Of a stretch of DNA of 17,719 nt, positions 5,926 to 12,589 are shown one piece after another. A model generated the notes under the pieces. The model was not told where the DNA came from. It was given only the letters and a program-made list of their open reading frames with translations, and did no database searches. Source of the DNA: CAYGYG01 sp964354155 (GTDB lineage: Bacteria > Hydrothermota > Tepidihabitantia > SM23-42 > CAYGYG01). The stretch's first letter is position 1; every line of letters begins with the position of its first letter. Location: positions 1 through 17,719 of the forward strand of contig CAYGYG010000041.1 in NCBI GenBank assembly GCA_964354155.1, given 5' to 3'. Both the position numbers and the translations under genes were made by a program.

Positions 5926-8839
5926 GCGGAAAAAAGCCCCCGAGTTGACCTTTCAGCAGCACATCGCGGATTTTCTAATCCGCGAGCACAAGTATGGCAT
6001 GCTCGAACAGACCGACATCACGGACACCGAGCATTATATCGCCGAAGACCAGCTCTGGGCTTTCCTCAAAGCCACGCAGGGCGACACAAGCAAGAAGCTC
6101 ACGGATGATTACGGAACGGACGCGCGGGACGAGGTGTTCAAAGCCCTGCGCAAAGAACTGGAGCACACGCCGCTGTGGATGCTCCTGCGCCACGGGTTAA
6201 AAGTGCGCGGACTGGAATTTCGGCTTTTCTACCCAAAGCCCCGCTCAGATGAGAGCGCAGCCGCCAGCAAATACGGCGAGAACCGCCTTACCTTCCGTCC
6301 GCATTTCTTATACGGCGAGACAAACCAGGAGATTGATTTCGTCTTCTTCCTCAACGGCTTGCCCATCGTGGCGATGGAGTTAAAACACGAGAAGAACCAG
6401 ACCGTTCATGATGCTGTTGCACAGTTCGCAACCCGTGACCACACACGCAAGATTTTCCAGCATCCGTTCCTTTACCTTGCTGCTGACACGAGCGACGTAA
6501 TGGCTGCGACCGACCCGCGCCGCGAACAGAACTTCCGCTGGCACAACACCGGGCTGACGAATGCGCCGCAAACGGCGGGTGAATACCCGGTGGAGTTCCT
6601 TTACCGCGAGGTCTTGTCGCAGGAGCAGCTGCTCGAATCGGTCTCGTTCTTCCTTGTCCACGTCCCGAAACGCGAGGCGGAAGAGAACAAGGCAGAACGC
6701 CAGGCTTTTACCCTTTACCCCCGCTATCATCAGAGCCGCATGGTGCGCCGGGTGGCGGATGACATCTCGGCGCAGTTCGCCGCGAAGGGCGACATCGGCC
6801 GCAAGTACCTCATCAACCATTCCGCCGGCAGCGGCAAGACGCTCACCATCTGCTGGTTGGCAGACCGCCTGCACAGCCTGTATAAATCCGGCACGAACGA
6901 GAAGCTTGTAAACCAGGTGTTCATCCTCACCGACCGGAAGTCGCTCGACACGAACATCAAGGACGAGATCGAGAACTTCATGCACCTTAAGGATGTCGTT
7001 GGTCTGGCGCGGAAGGCTGAAGACCTGCCGCGCTTCCTCGCGGAGCGTAAACCGATCATCGTCACCACACAGCAAAAGTTCGCCTGGGTGCTGGAAGAGA
7101 TCGAAAAGAACCCCGAACTGAAGAAGCTGCGGGTTGCCTTCCTGATTGATGAAGCCCATCGCTCGCAGGAAGGCAAGATGGCTGTGGCCATTCGGTTGCC
7201 GTTCCGAAAGACGGACGAACCCGATGCTGAAGCCCCCGAGCAGGACCCGGAAGAGCAAATCGCCAGGGTCATCCGGGAGCACGACCTCAATCAGCTTTTC
7301 GTTGCGTTCACCGCCACGCCCGCGCCTGTTACAGTCAAACTATTCGGCGAGCCGTTCGATGCCTACTCCGAGGCTGAAGCCATCGCCGAAGGCTACATCG
7401 TGGATGTGGCAACCAGCATTATTTCCTACAAGACACTTTACCACCTGCATTGCCCTGTCGTGCCCAGGCTGGACGAGGAGAAGCTCTATCCCAAGGGTGT
7501 CGTGTCCAAGGCGCTCCAGAACGTGGCGTTCAATGACGACGGATTGATTCAATACAAGGCTGAGGTGATGCTGCGCATCTTCGAGAAGGACGTGATGCCG
7601 CTCATCGGGGGACGCGCCAAGGCGATGATCGTGACCTCTTCCCGCGTCGCCGGGTTGCGCTATTTCCAGATCATCAAGGAGAAGCTCAAGGAGCGCGGCG
7701 CAGCCTACAAGGCGCTCTATGCCTTCTCGGATTTCGTCCATCCGGAGACCAACGCGGCGATCAGCGAACACGCGGTCAACGAGTTGAAGGACGGCGAGTT
7801 GATCGAGAAGCGGTTCGAGGGTGATGACTACCGGTTGATGATCGTTGCCAATAAGTTCCAAACAGGGTTTGACCAACCCCTGCTTGCCGGCATGTTCCTC
7901 GACAAGCCAGTAATGGAACGCAATGCTGTTCAGACGCTTTCACGGTTGAATCGCTGCCATGAGGGTAAGCAAGATATCGTGGTAGTGGACTTCACCAACA
8001 ACGCCGCCGCCATCCTCAAGGCGTTTCAGAAATACCGCAAAGGCACGCCTTTCGCGCCGGAAGAGCCCGACAAAGACCTTTGTCCCAAGCTCTACGCCGA
8101 AATTCTGGCGGCGGGGGTGTTCACCCAGAAGGATGCTGTCGATTTCGTGAAACTGGTCATTACCGGCACGGATGCGCAGGTGCAGTTCTTCGTCAACGCG
8201 CTGCGCGCCCGGTTTCTGCCAAAAATTGCGGAACCCGAGAAGCGCAAGGCATTCGTCTATCTCCTCGCCCACTACGTCAAGAGCTTCCATTTCCTGACGT
8301 GCTTCTTCACCTACGCGCCAGAGTTGAAGGAGTTCGCCACGTTCGCCGAATACGTCGGCCCGCAACTCATCAAGCAAGGCAGCGTGTCCGACCTGATGAA
8401 ACAGATTCGCCAGACGGAAGTCATCAAGGCTGCTGTCGAGTATCAGGGCGTCACAACCAGCGCCGGGCCGGTGAAGCTCAAGCCGGGCAAAGGCAAAGTA
8501 GGCACCGGCCCACCACCCACGAAGGTTTCCGTCCAGGACATGATTGACAAGATTCGCGCCAAGTTCGACATCACCGACGAGCAAGCGCTCTACATCAAAC
8601 AGGTCACCGAAGAAAAAGCCGCCGACCCCGCCATTCGCACGACCGTCCGCGCGCACCGTGAAGACCGTGTCTATCTTGAAGGCGCTTATCGCGGACAGGT
8701 CAACGGCGAGATTCAGACGGCCTACGTCGGGCGCGGGCGCTACGAAGAACTATCCGACCCGAAATACACCGACCCGAGCGGTATCTTCGACATCATGGCA
8801 TTCACGGTGATCCAGCACCATCTGTCATTCGCGGCATAA
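5918..8839 (+). CDS. hsdR: Type I restriction endonuclease/translocase subunit HsdR
   Basis: HsdR is the motor and nuclease subunit. It translocates unmethylated DNA using ATP and cuts it at a distance from the HsdS site. The 973-aa protein begins with the PD-(D/E)XK nuclease domain: D140 in NQEIDFVFF, then E154-L-K156 in VAMELKHEKNQ. The superfamily 2 helicase core follows: Walker A NHSAGSGKT (300-308), DEAH at 411-414, and motif III FTATPA from 464. A later helicase segment reads ANKFQTGFDQPLL and VQTLSRLNRCH. The C-terminal helical region (from about 740) ends in IMAFTVIQHHLSFAA. All catalytic motifs are intact and the length is typical. Together with hsdM and hsdS this gives a complete type I system. 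The start codon overlaps hsdS and the stop lies 4 nt before radC. Confidence 0.95.
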   Translation: MAKRKKAPELTFQQHIADFLIREHKYGMLEQTDITDTEHYIAEDQLWAFLKATQGDTSKKLTDDYGTDARDEVFKALRKELEHTPLWMLLRHGLKVRGLEFRLFYPKPRSDESAAASKYGENRLTFRPHFLYGETNQEIDFVFFLNGLPIVAMELKHEKNQTVHDAVAQFATRDHTRKIFQHPFLYLAADTSDVMAATDPRREQNFRWHNTGLTNAPQTAGEYPVEFLYREVLSQEQLLESVSFFLVHVPKREAEENKAERQAFTLYPRYHQSRMVRRVADDISAQFAAKGDIGRKYLINHSAGSGKTLTICWLADRLHSLYKSGTNEKLVNQVFILTDRKSLDTNIKDEIENFMHLKDVVGLARKAEDLPRFLAERKPIIVTTQQKFAWVLEEIEKNPELKKLRVAFLIDEAHRSQEGKMAVAIRLPFRKTDEPDAEAPEQDPEEQIARVIREHDLNQLFVAFTATPAPVTVKLFGEPFDAYSEAEAIAEGYIVDVATSIISYKTLYHLHCPVVPRLDEEKLYPKGVVSKALQNVAFNDDGLIQYKAEVMLRIFEKDVMPLIGGRAKAMIVTSSRVAGLRYFQIIKEKLKERGAAYKALYAFSDFVHPETNAAISEHAVNELKDGELIEKRFEGDDYRLMIVANKFQTGFDQPLLAGMFLDKPVMERNAVQTLSRLNRCHEGKQDIVVVDFTNNAAAILKAFQKYRKGTPFAPEEPDKDLCPKLYAEILAAGVFTQKDAVDFVKLVITGTDAQVQFFVNALRARFLPKIAEPEKRKAFVYLLAHYVKSFHFLTCFFTYAPELKEFATFAEYVGPQLIKQGSVSDLMKQIRQTEVIKAAVEYQGVTTSAGPVKLKPGKGKVGTGPPPTKVSVQDMIDKIRAKFDITDEQALYIKQVTEEKAADPAIRTTVRAHREDRVYLEGAYRGQVNGEIQTAYVGRGRYEELSDPKYTDPSGIFDIMAFTVIQHHLSFAA

Positions 8840-8843
8840 GGCT

Positions 8844-9506
8844 ATGAGCAAGACCATTGACCAAATTCCCGAGGCCGACCGGCCCAGAGAGAAACTGCTC
8901 CGGAAAGGCGCGCCCGCGTTGAGCGACCAGGAACTGCTCGCGATTCTGCTGGGGAAAGGAACGCCGGCCATTGACGTAATGACCTTGGCGGAGAAACTAG
9001 CCAAAGTGGTGGACGAAAAAGGGCTGAATCTCCGGGCCGAAGACCTCAAGCAATTCGGTGCTGTCGGGGACGCGAAAGCCACGCTCATCCTGGCTGCCAT
9101 CGAGTTCGCGCGCCGCCGCATCAAACCGGAGGGAGCGAAGATAACGACACCGGTGGACCTGCTGCCTCACGTTCGGCACTACGCCGATCGAAAGCAGGAG
9201 CATTTCCTTTGCGCCACCATCAACGGGGCGAATGAGATTCTCAATATCCGGGTTGTTTCGATTGGGCTGATTGATCGCAGCCCGGTGCATCCCCGAGAAG
9301 TGTTCGCAGATGCTCTCTCGGATCGCGCCTCGGCAGTCATCGTCGCCCATAACCATCCAAGTGGGAGTCTTGAACCCTCGCCAAGTGACATCGATATTAC
9401 CACACAGCTCAAAGCCGCGGGCGCGATTGTCGGCATTGATATGCTCGACCACGTTATTTTCAATCGAAGTGACTACTTCAGTTTTTTGGAAAAAGGAATC
9501 CTTTGA
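8844..9506 (+). CDS. radC: RadC-family JAB/JAMM-domain protein
   Basis: The 220-aa protein has an N-terminal helix-hairpin-helix-like part (about 1-90) and a C-terminal JAB/MPN-type metalloprotease-fold domain. The latter carries the signature AHNHPSGSLEPSPSDIDIT: H169, H171, S173 and D182 as zinc-site residues, with E119 as candidate for the usual upstream glutamate. RadC is named after an old DNA-repair assignment that was later questioned. Its biochemical function is unknown, but it is frequent in genomic islands and beside R-M genes. The start ATG is 4 nt after the hsdR stop, so it is co-transcribed and probably coupled. The length equals that of typical RadC proteins. It is the last gene of the defence operon. 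Confidence 0.92.
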   Translation: MSKTIDQIPEADRPREKLLRKGAPALSDQELLAILLGKGTPAIDVMTLAEKLAKVVDEKGLNLRAEDLKQFGAVGDAKATLILAAIEFARRRIKPEGAKITTPVDLLPHVRHYADRKQEHFLCATINGANEILNIRVVSIGLIDRSPVHPREVFADALSDRASAVIVAHNHPSGSLEPSPSDIDITTQLKAAGAIVGIDMLDHVIFNRSDYFSFLEKGIL

Positions 9507-9757
9507 GAGTGCAGGTCTCAGAAATGAACGCAGAAGACTGAAGGGGCAACGTTCTTCGCATAACACGCCCAACAACGACGCTCGCACACTTGAAGGGGAC
9601 TATTGAGGTTGCTCAATGGTTCTCGGTGCGGTTTGGCAATCTGGGCTCGAGCGATGGATCTTATTCTTAGAACCAAGAGCCGCCGCGTTGTGGGGCGAGG
9701 CATTATACGCAATTGCCAATCGGAAGGAGGAATGTCTCGAAAGAGTGCTTGGTGACC
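9507..9757. other. Intergenic region between radC and the transposon, with a half attC-like sequence
   Basis: No convincing gene is present. At 9558-9590 a sequence begins GCATAAC-ACGCC, which is the 5' half (R'' plus spacer) expected of an attC site. TTCGCATAAC (9555-9564) is the exact reverse complement of GTTATGCGAA (1236-1245) at the end of the left attC-like site. No partner GTTATGC follows, so the site would be truncated. TGAAGGGG occurs twice, at 9539-9546 and 9591-9598, bracketing the fragment. A 61-codon open frame (9616-9801) runs into the left inverted repeat of the transposon and looks spurious. Confidence 0.4.
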
Positions 9758-9785
9758 TCTGGGGTCAAATCTCTACATTCTACAT
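9758..9785 (+). repeat. Left 28-bp inverted repeat of the transposase element
   Basis: It is an exact inverted copy of 10802-10829. It includes GGGGTCAAATCTCTACATTC and lies 5 nt before the -35 box of the transposase promoter. Confidence 0.9.
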
Positions 9786-9790
9786 AGTTA

Positions 9791-9818
9791 TTGACCGGTA
9801 GAGGAAAATGCATATACT
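9791..9818 (+). promoter_or_regulatory. Promoter of the transposase gene, leaderless type
   Basis: The -35 box is TTGACC (9791-9796), the spacer 16 bp, and the -10 box TATACT (9813-9818). Only 6 nt separate the -10 box from ATG 9825, and no ribosome site is present, so transcription should begin at or next to the start codon. Confidence 0.7.
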
Positions 9819-9824
9819 TCTGAC

Positions 9825-10814
9825 ATGGCCAGGGCATTAAGAATCCAGTTTCCCGGTGCTTTTTACCATATTACCTGCCGGGGTGTAGAACAGCGATCCA
9901 TATATGAAGACAGCCAGGACCGAGCCCGGTTCCTAACCTTACTGACGCGGTCGTTAGAGACCTATCAGGTTGTGCTCCATGCTTACGTCATGATGACGAA
10001 TCATTTGCATTTATTGATTCAAACCAGGAAAGCGAATTGTGCTGAATTCATGAGGCATTTCAATATATCGTACACAGGTTGGTTCAATTGGCATCATCAG
10101 CGGAGCGGTAACCTGTATCAGGGTCGCTATAAGGCCTTCTTGATAGATGCGGACAATTATTTGCTTGAGGTCTCGCGGTATCTGCATCTTAATAGTGTGC
10201 GGGTGGATAGGTGGGCAGGTCGGGCCTGGGCTGATCGTTGGACGAGGGCCCGGGCCTATCCGTGGAGCAGTCTATCTGGATATCTGCAGGAAGAACGGGT
10301 TGTGCCGTATGTGAGTTATGATCTGATTTTGGAGATGGTGGGCGATCGCAGGGCCTACCGTGACTATGTCACGGATGGCTTGAGGCGTGACTTAGTAAGT
10401 CCTTTTAACCAAGTGAAAGGCCGTCTAATACTGGGCGACGATGGCTTTGTGGCGCAGGTCAAGCAGTATTTGAAGCGGGGTTCGGTGCGGGACCAGCCAG
10501 GTTATCGCGAAATGGTGCTGCCGACGATCGAGCCGGAACAGGTCATAGCCATCATGGTGAGGGAAGGCAACATAAGCCGGCGGGCGTTGACCAAGCGGGG
10601 CGGCAATGGCGTGTTCCGCGGCATCGCTGCGGAGCTGATGTATAAGTATTGTGACATAACCCAAGCCCAGATCGGTTCATTATTGGGTAGCATTGATTAT
10701 GGTGCGGTTCATCTGCTGCGACGCAGACTAAGGGAACTGATGGCTAAGGATCCTGCAGTGCGCACGAAGTATGCAGTGCTTGAAGATAAGGTGCGGCATG
10801 CATGTAGAATGTAG
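9825..10814 (+). CDS. REP-associated tyrosine transposase (RAYT; IS200-like Y1_Tnp) with C-terminal DnaA-like domain
   Basis: The 329-aa protein opens with the signature RIQFPGAFYHITCRG. The HUH metal-binding motif is in MTNHLHLLIQ (H60, H62) and the nucleophilic tyrosine is probably Y119 in SRYLHLNSVRV. This N-terminal domain (about 1-150) cuts and rejoins single-stranded DNA through a 5'-phosphotyrosine link. Residues about 200-310 (KQYLKRGSVRD, then GVFRGIAAELMYKYCDITQAQ) resemble the helix-turn-helix C-terminal domain of DnaA that many longer RAYT proteins carry. Catalytic residues are intact, so it may be active. The stop (10812-10814) lies inside the right inverted repeat. No accessory gene accompanies it. 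Confidence 0.9.
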   Translation: MARALRIQFPGAFYHITCRGVEQRSIYEDSQDRARFLTLLTRSLETYQVVLHAYVMMTNHLHLLIQTRKANCAEFMRHFNISYTGWFNWHHQRSGNLYQGRYKAFLIDADNYLLEVSRYLHLNSVRVDRWAGRAWADRWTRARAYPWSSLSGYLQEERVVPYVSYDLILEMVGDRRAYRDYVTDGLRRDLVSPFNQVKGRLILGDDGFVAQVKQYLKRGSVRDQPGYREMVLPTIEPEQVIAIMVREGNISRRALTKRGGNGVFRGIAAELMYKYCDITQAQIGSLLGSIDYGAVHLLRRRLRELMAKDPAVRTKYAVLEDKVRHACRM

Positions 10815-10829
10815 AGATTTGACCCCAGA
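10802..10829 (-). repeat. Right 28-bp inverted repeat of the transposase element
   Basis: It is the exact reverse complement of 9758-9785. It overlaps the last 13 nt of the transposase gene, and its final base is the A of the ATG of the next gene. Confidence 0.9.
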
Positions 10830-11185
10830 TGAAACGTAGAGTTAAAGGCGGAATTTTAGCCACTATCGGCTATATACTGTCACCACTTTCTTGGTGGAAT
10901 GACATTGTTATCAACATTCCACTGGCTTATGCGTTTGCGTTCCCGTTTGGATTAATTTCGAGAAACCTCTTTTTACCAATGATGATCCTTGGATATTGGA
11001 TTACGAATGTTGCCGGTTTTATACTCATGCACCGAGGTGTAAGAGATTTAGTTTCAAATGAAAAAGGTAAATACACAAAAAGAGAACTTGCAAAAGATAT
11101 GATCATCTCCATCATTTACACTATCGTTGTAGTTATGTTTGTAAAAATAGGATGGGTAAAATTCCCCCTCGAATATTTTGATTAA
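10829..11185 (+). CDS. Small multi-pass membrane protein, function unknown
   Basis: The 118-aa protein has probably three membrane segments: about 24-44 (DIVINIPLAYAFAFPFGLIS), 46-68 (LFLPMMILGYWITNVAGFIL) and 92-109 (DMIISIIYTIVVVMFVKIG). A basic loop, VRDLVSNEKGKYTKRELAKD, lies between the last two. The N-terminus (MKRRVKGGILATIGYILSPL) is itself partly hydrophobic. I do not recognise an assigned function, though similar short proteins probably occur widely. Base composition is much more AT-rich than the neighbours, suggesting separate origin. The ATG begins at the last base of the transposon's right repeat and lacks a ribosome site, so the insertion seems to have removed its native leader. 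Expression may depend on read-through from the transposase. Confidence 0.7.
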   Translation: MKRRVKGGILATIGYILSPLSWWNDIVINIPLAYAFAFPFGLISRNLFLPMMILGYWITNVAGFILMHRGVRDLVSNEKGKYTKRELAKDMIISIIYTIVVVMFVKIGWVKFPLEYFD

Positions 11186-11256
11186 AGCTCCGCGCTTTGC
11201 TCTGAGAAAAGCTGGAGAAAAGTAAACAAAGGATCAAGAAGGGGAAAGCAGTATTT

Positions 11257-11274
11257 AGAGGAGGTTTCGATATG
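11257..11274 (+). other. Orphan ribosome site and start codon, remnant of a lost gene
   Basis: AGAGGAGG (11257-11264) is followed 7 nt later by ATG (11272-11274), a textbook initiation region. The frame, however, runs straight into DNA antisense to the reductase gene that ends at 11298, and the peptide is serine-rich and antisense-like. The initiation site probably belonged to a gene whose body was deleted when the two segments were joined near 11290. Confidence 0.4.
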
Positions 11275-11297
11275 CCAAATATGGGGCGAGAGAGGTT

Positions 11298-11768
11298 TCA
11301 GAAAAGCTCGCTGAGCAGCTCGCTCACCGATTCCAGAAAGACCTTATCCTCTTCGGAAAATGGCGCCAGGGTGTGGGAGTCGATGTCGATTTCCCCGACG
11401 ATGGCACCCTTTTTGAAAATCGGCACGACGATCTCCGATTTAATCTTAGGACTGCACGGCAGGTAGTTGTTTTCCTTTGATACGTCCTGGATAATATACG
11501 TGGCCCGGCGCTCTGCCGCCTGACCGCAGACTCCCTTGCCGAACCCGATCTTGGTATGCTCGGTCGGTTCGCCGACAAACGGACCGAGGCAAAGCTGACG
11601 CCGAGGTTGCTCAGCCAGGTAAAAGCCGACCCAATCGTAGTACGTAACGTTCTCCTTGAGGAATCGGCAGACCGCCAACAGGACTTCGTCGCGACTGCCC
11701 GGCTTGGCGATAATGCCGCGAATCTGCTTGAGCATTGAATCGAACAGCTTCTTTCTTGGCGTCTTCAT
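11298..11768 (-). CDS. GAF-domain free methionine-(R)-sulfoxide reductase (fRMsr-like)
   Basis: The 156-aa single-GAF protein matches the fRMsr/YebR family, which reduces free L-methionine-(R)-sulfoxide in the cytoplasm using thioredoxin. Recognisable parts are LKENVTYYDWVGFYL (38-51), GPFVGE (62-67), FGKGVCGQAA (76-85), LPCSPKIKSEIVVPI (103-117) and GEIDIDSHTLAPFSEED (125-141). C81 and C105 correspond to E. coli Cys94 and Cys118, the latter being the catalytic residue. The first cysteine of the family (Cys84) is replaced by H71, so resolution of the sulfenic acid must differ. The start overlaps the AhpD-like gene by ATGA, so the two are coupled. It is the last gene of the three-gene minus-strand operon. 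A plain GAF sensor is a less likely alternative. Confidence 0.8.
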   Translation of the reverse strand: MKTPRKKLFDSMLKQIRGIIAKPGSRDEVLLAVCRFLKENVTYYDWVGFYLAEQPRRQLCLGPFVGEPTEHTKIGFGKGVCGQAAERRATYIIQDVSKENNYLPCSPKIKSEIVVPIFKKGAIVGEIDIDSHTLAPFSEEDKVFLESVSELLSELF

Positions 11769-12130
11769 TTTTCTTTCCGCGCCGACTGCCTGATCTGGCG
11801 CCAGGCTTTGAAGGCTTGCCTCAAGTGTGGAATCGTAATCGAGCCGCCGACCACGAGACCGATATTGAGCAGTTCCTCCAATTCCTGATCGGTAACGCCT
11901 TCATCGTAGCACCTTGTCAGATGGTAGGTAACGCAGTCATCGCAACGCAGCACGAAGGATGCAACGAGGCCGAGCATCTCCTTGGTTTTTTTCGGGAGGG
12001 CACCGTCAAGATAGGCCTGAGCGTCGAGGCTATAGAACTTCTTTATTTTCAGGCTGGCATGCTTCATCACCAGCTTGTCAAGTTCGGCACGCTCGGTCTT
12101 GTAGCTCTGAACAGTACGGTTCGTTTTCAT
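11765..12130 (-). CDS. AhpD-like carboxymuconolactone decarboxylase-family protein
   Basis: The 121-aa helical protein contains E51-X11-C63-X2-C66-X3-H70 (in VLRCDDCVTYHLTRCYDEG). This is the spacing of the redox site of AhpD alkylhydroperoxidases, where the two cysteines form a disulfide and the Glu/His act as a proton relay. The second-sphere His between the cysteines of AhpD is Asp here (CDDC). GVTDQELEELLNIGLVVGG (78-96) is the usual helix after the active site. I chose ATG 12130 because it overlaps the cupin stop by ATGA and starts at the natural N-terminus; an upstream in-frame extension would lie inside the cupin gene. Likely a small disulfide reductase or peroxidase of the CMD family; the actual substrate is unknown. 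Confidence 0.82.
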   Translation of the reverse strand: MKTNRTVQSYKTERAELDKLVMKHASLKIKKFYSLDAQAYLDGALPKKTKEMLGLVASFVLRCDDCVTYHLTRCYDEGVTDQELEELLNIGLVVGGSITIPHLRQAFKAWRQIRQSARKEK

Positions 12131-12504
12131 TTTTTGATCATCGTTAGCATCATTTTGAACCGGCCCAGGGCCTTCAAAGCGTGAGGCTTGTTGGCCGGCA
12201 TGATGATGGTCTCGCCTTTCCGGACGCGGCACCGGTGACCGGAAATGGTTATCAAAGCGGTGCCTTGAAGGACAATAACCATTGCATCAAACGGTGCGGT
12301 GTGTTCGCTCAAGCCCTGGCCCCGGTCGAATGCGAAAAGAGTGACGCCGCCCGATTTGCCTCTCAAAATCTCGCGGCTGACAACGGCGCCGGCCCGGTGG
12401 CTGATCAAATCCACCAGCTCCAAGACGCGCCCTTTGAGTCCGGGATGCTTTTTCCTTGTTTTCTTATGCACTAACGCACCGCTGGTCTGCTTCAAGGCTG
12501 TCAT
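12127..12504 (-). CDS. Small single-domain cupin protein
   Basis: The 125-aa protein has one cupin barrel (about 35-122). Motif 1 is degenerate: GLSEHTAPFDAMVIVLQG, with H68 and D73 in place of the HxH...E set. Motif 2 is good (KGETIIMPANKPHALKA, P103 and H108). It may bind a metal weakly or act as a non-enzymatic barrel. Its stop overlaps the AhpD-like gene by ATGA, so cupin, AhpD-like protein and methionine sulfoxide reductase form one coupled unit, probably handling oxidative damage or peroxides. The ATG at 12504 overlaps the -10 box of the best promoter, so the true start may be TTG 12495 (codon 4), giving 122 aa and a leaderless mRNA. Confidence 0.78.
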   Translation of the reverse strand: MTALKQTSGALVHKKTRKKHPGLKGRVLELVDLISHRAGAVVSREILRGKSGGVTLFAFDRGQGLSEHTAPFDAMVIVLQGTALITISGHRCRVRKGETIIMPANKPHALKALGRFKMMLTMIKK

Positions 12505-12530
12505 TATATATGTAAATAATGGACTGTCAA
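12503..12530 (-). promoter_or_regulatory. Promoter of the cupin operon
   Basis: On the minus strand the -35 box TTGACA (12530-12525), a 16-bp spacer and the -10 box TATAAT (12508-12503) match the consensus perfectly. The -10 box overlaps the annotated ATG 12504, so transcription should start near 12496, seven bases further on, where an in-frame TTG (12495) begins. Confidence 0.7.
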
Positions 12531-12554
12531 GGTGAAGAAGAGGCGATTATCGTG

Positions 12555-12583
12555 TTGACAACTACCCTCGGCCCTCGTATATT
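12555..12583 (+). promoter_or_regulatory. Promoter of the triple-GAF diguanylate cyclase gene, leaderless type
   Basis: The -35 box is TTGACA (12555-12560), the spacer 17 bp, and the -10 box TATATT (12578-12583). Six bases (GGTATC) separate it from ATG 12590 and there is no ribosome site. It is divergent from the cupin promoter; the two -35 boxes are 24 bp apart, leaving room for a shared regulator. Confidence 0.75.
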
Positions 12584-12589
12584 GGTATC

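Larger units (their letters stand above)
9758..10829 (+). mobile_element. REP-associated transposase element bounded by perfect 28-bp inverted repeats
   Basis: The 28 bp at 9758-9785 (starting TCTGGGGTCAAATC) are the exact reverse complement of 10802-10829. Between them is a single Y1/HUH transposase gene with its own promoter. The bases outside the repeats do not match, and I see no target-site duplication. IS200-like elements normally have subterminal hairpins and not long terminal inverted repeats, so either this family differs or two oppositely oriented palindromic mini-elements flank the gene. Confidence 0.75.

Noticed and set aside
6380..7282. A 300-codon minus-strand ORF inside hsdR
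   Set aside because: It is a shadow of the helicase reading frame; the plus-strand frame carries all catalytic motifs.
9616..9801. A 61-codon plus-strand ORF before the transposase
   Set aside because: It runs through the transposon's left inverted repeat into the promoter, has no ribosome site and no recognisable similarity.
9750..10840. Target-site duplication around the transposase element
   Set aside because: Bases outside the two 28-bp repeats do not match in direct orientation; HUH transposases usually do not create duplications.
11188..11205. Terminator hairpin between the membrane-protein gene and the fRMsr-like gene (AAAGC/GCTTT)
   Set aside because: The stem is only 5 bp with no T-run on either strand.
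11272..11466. A 64-codon ORF with an excellent ribosome site
   Set aside because: All but the first nine codons are antisense to the fRMsr-like gene. Kept only as an orphan start site.
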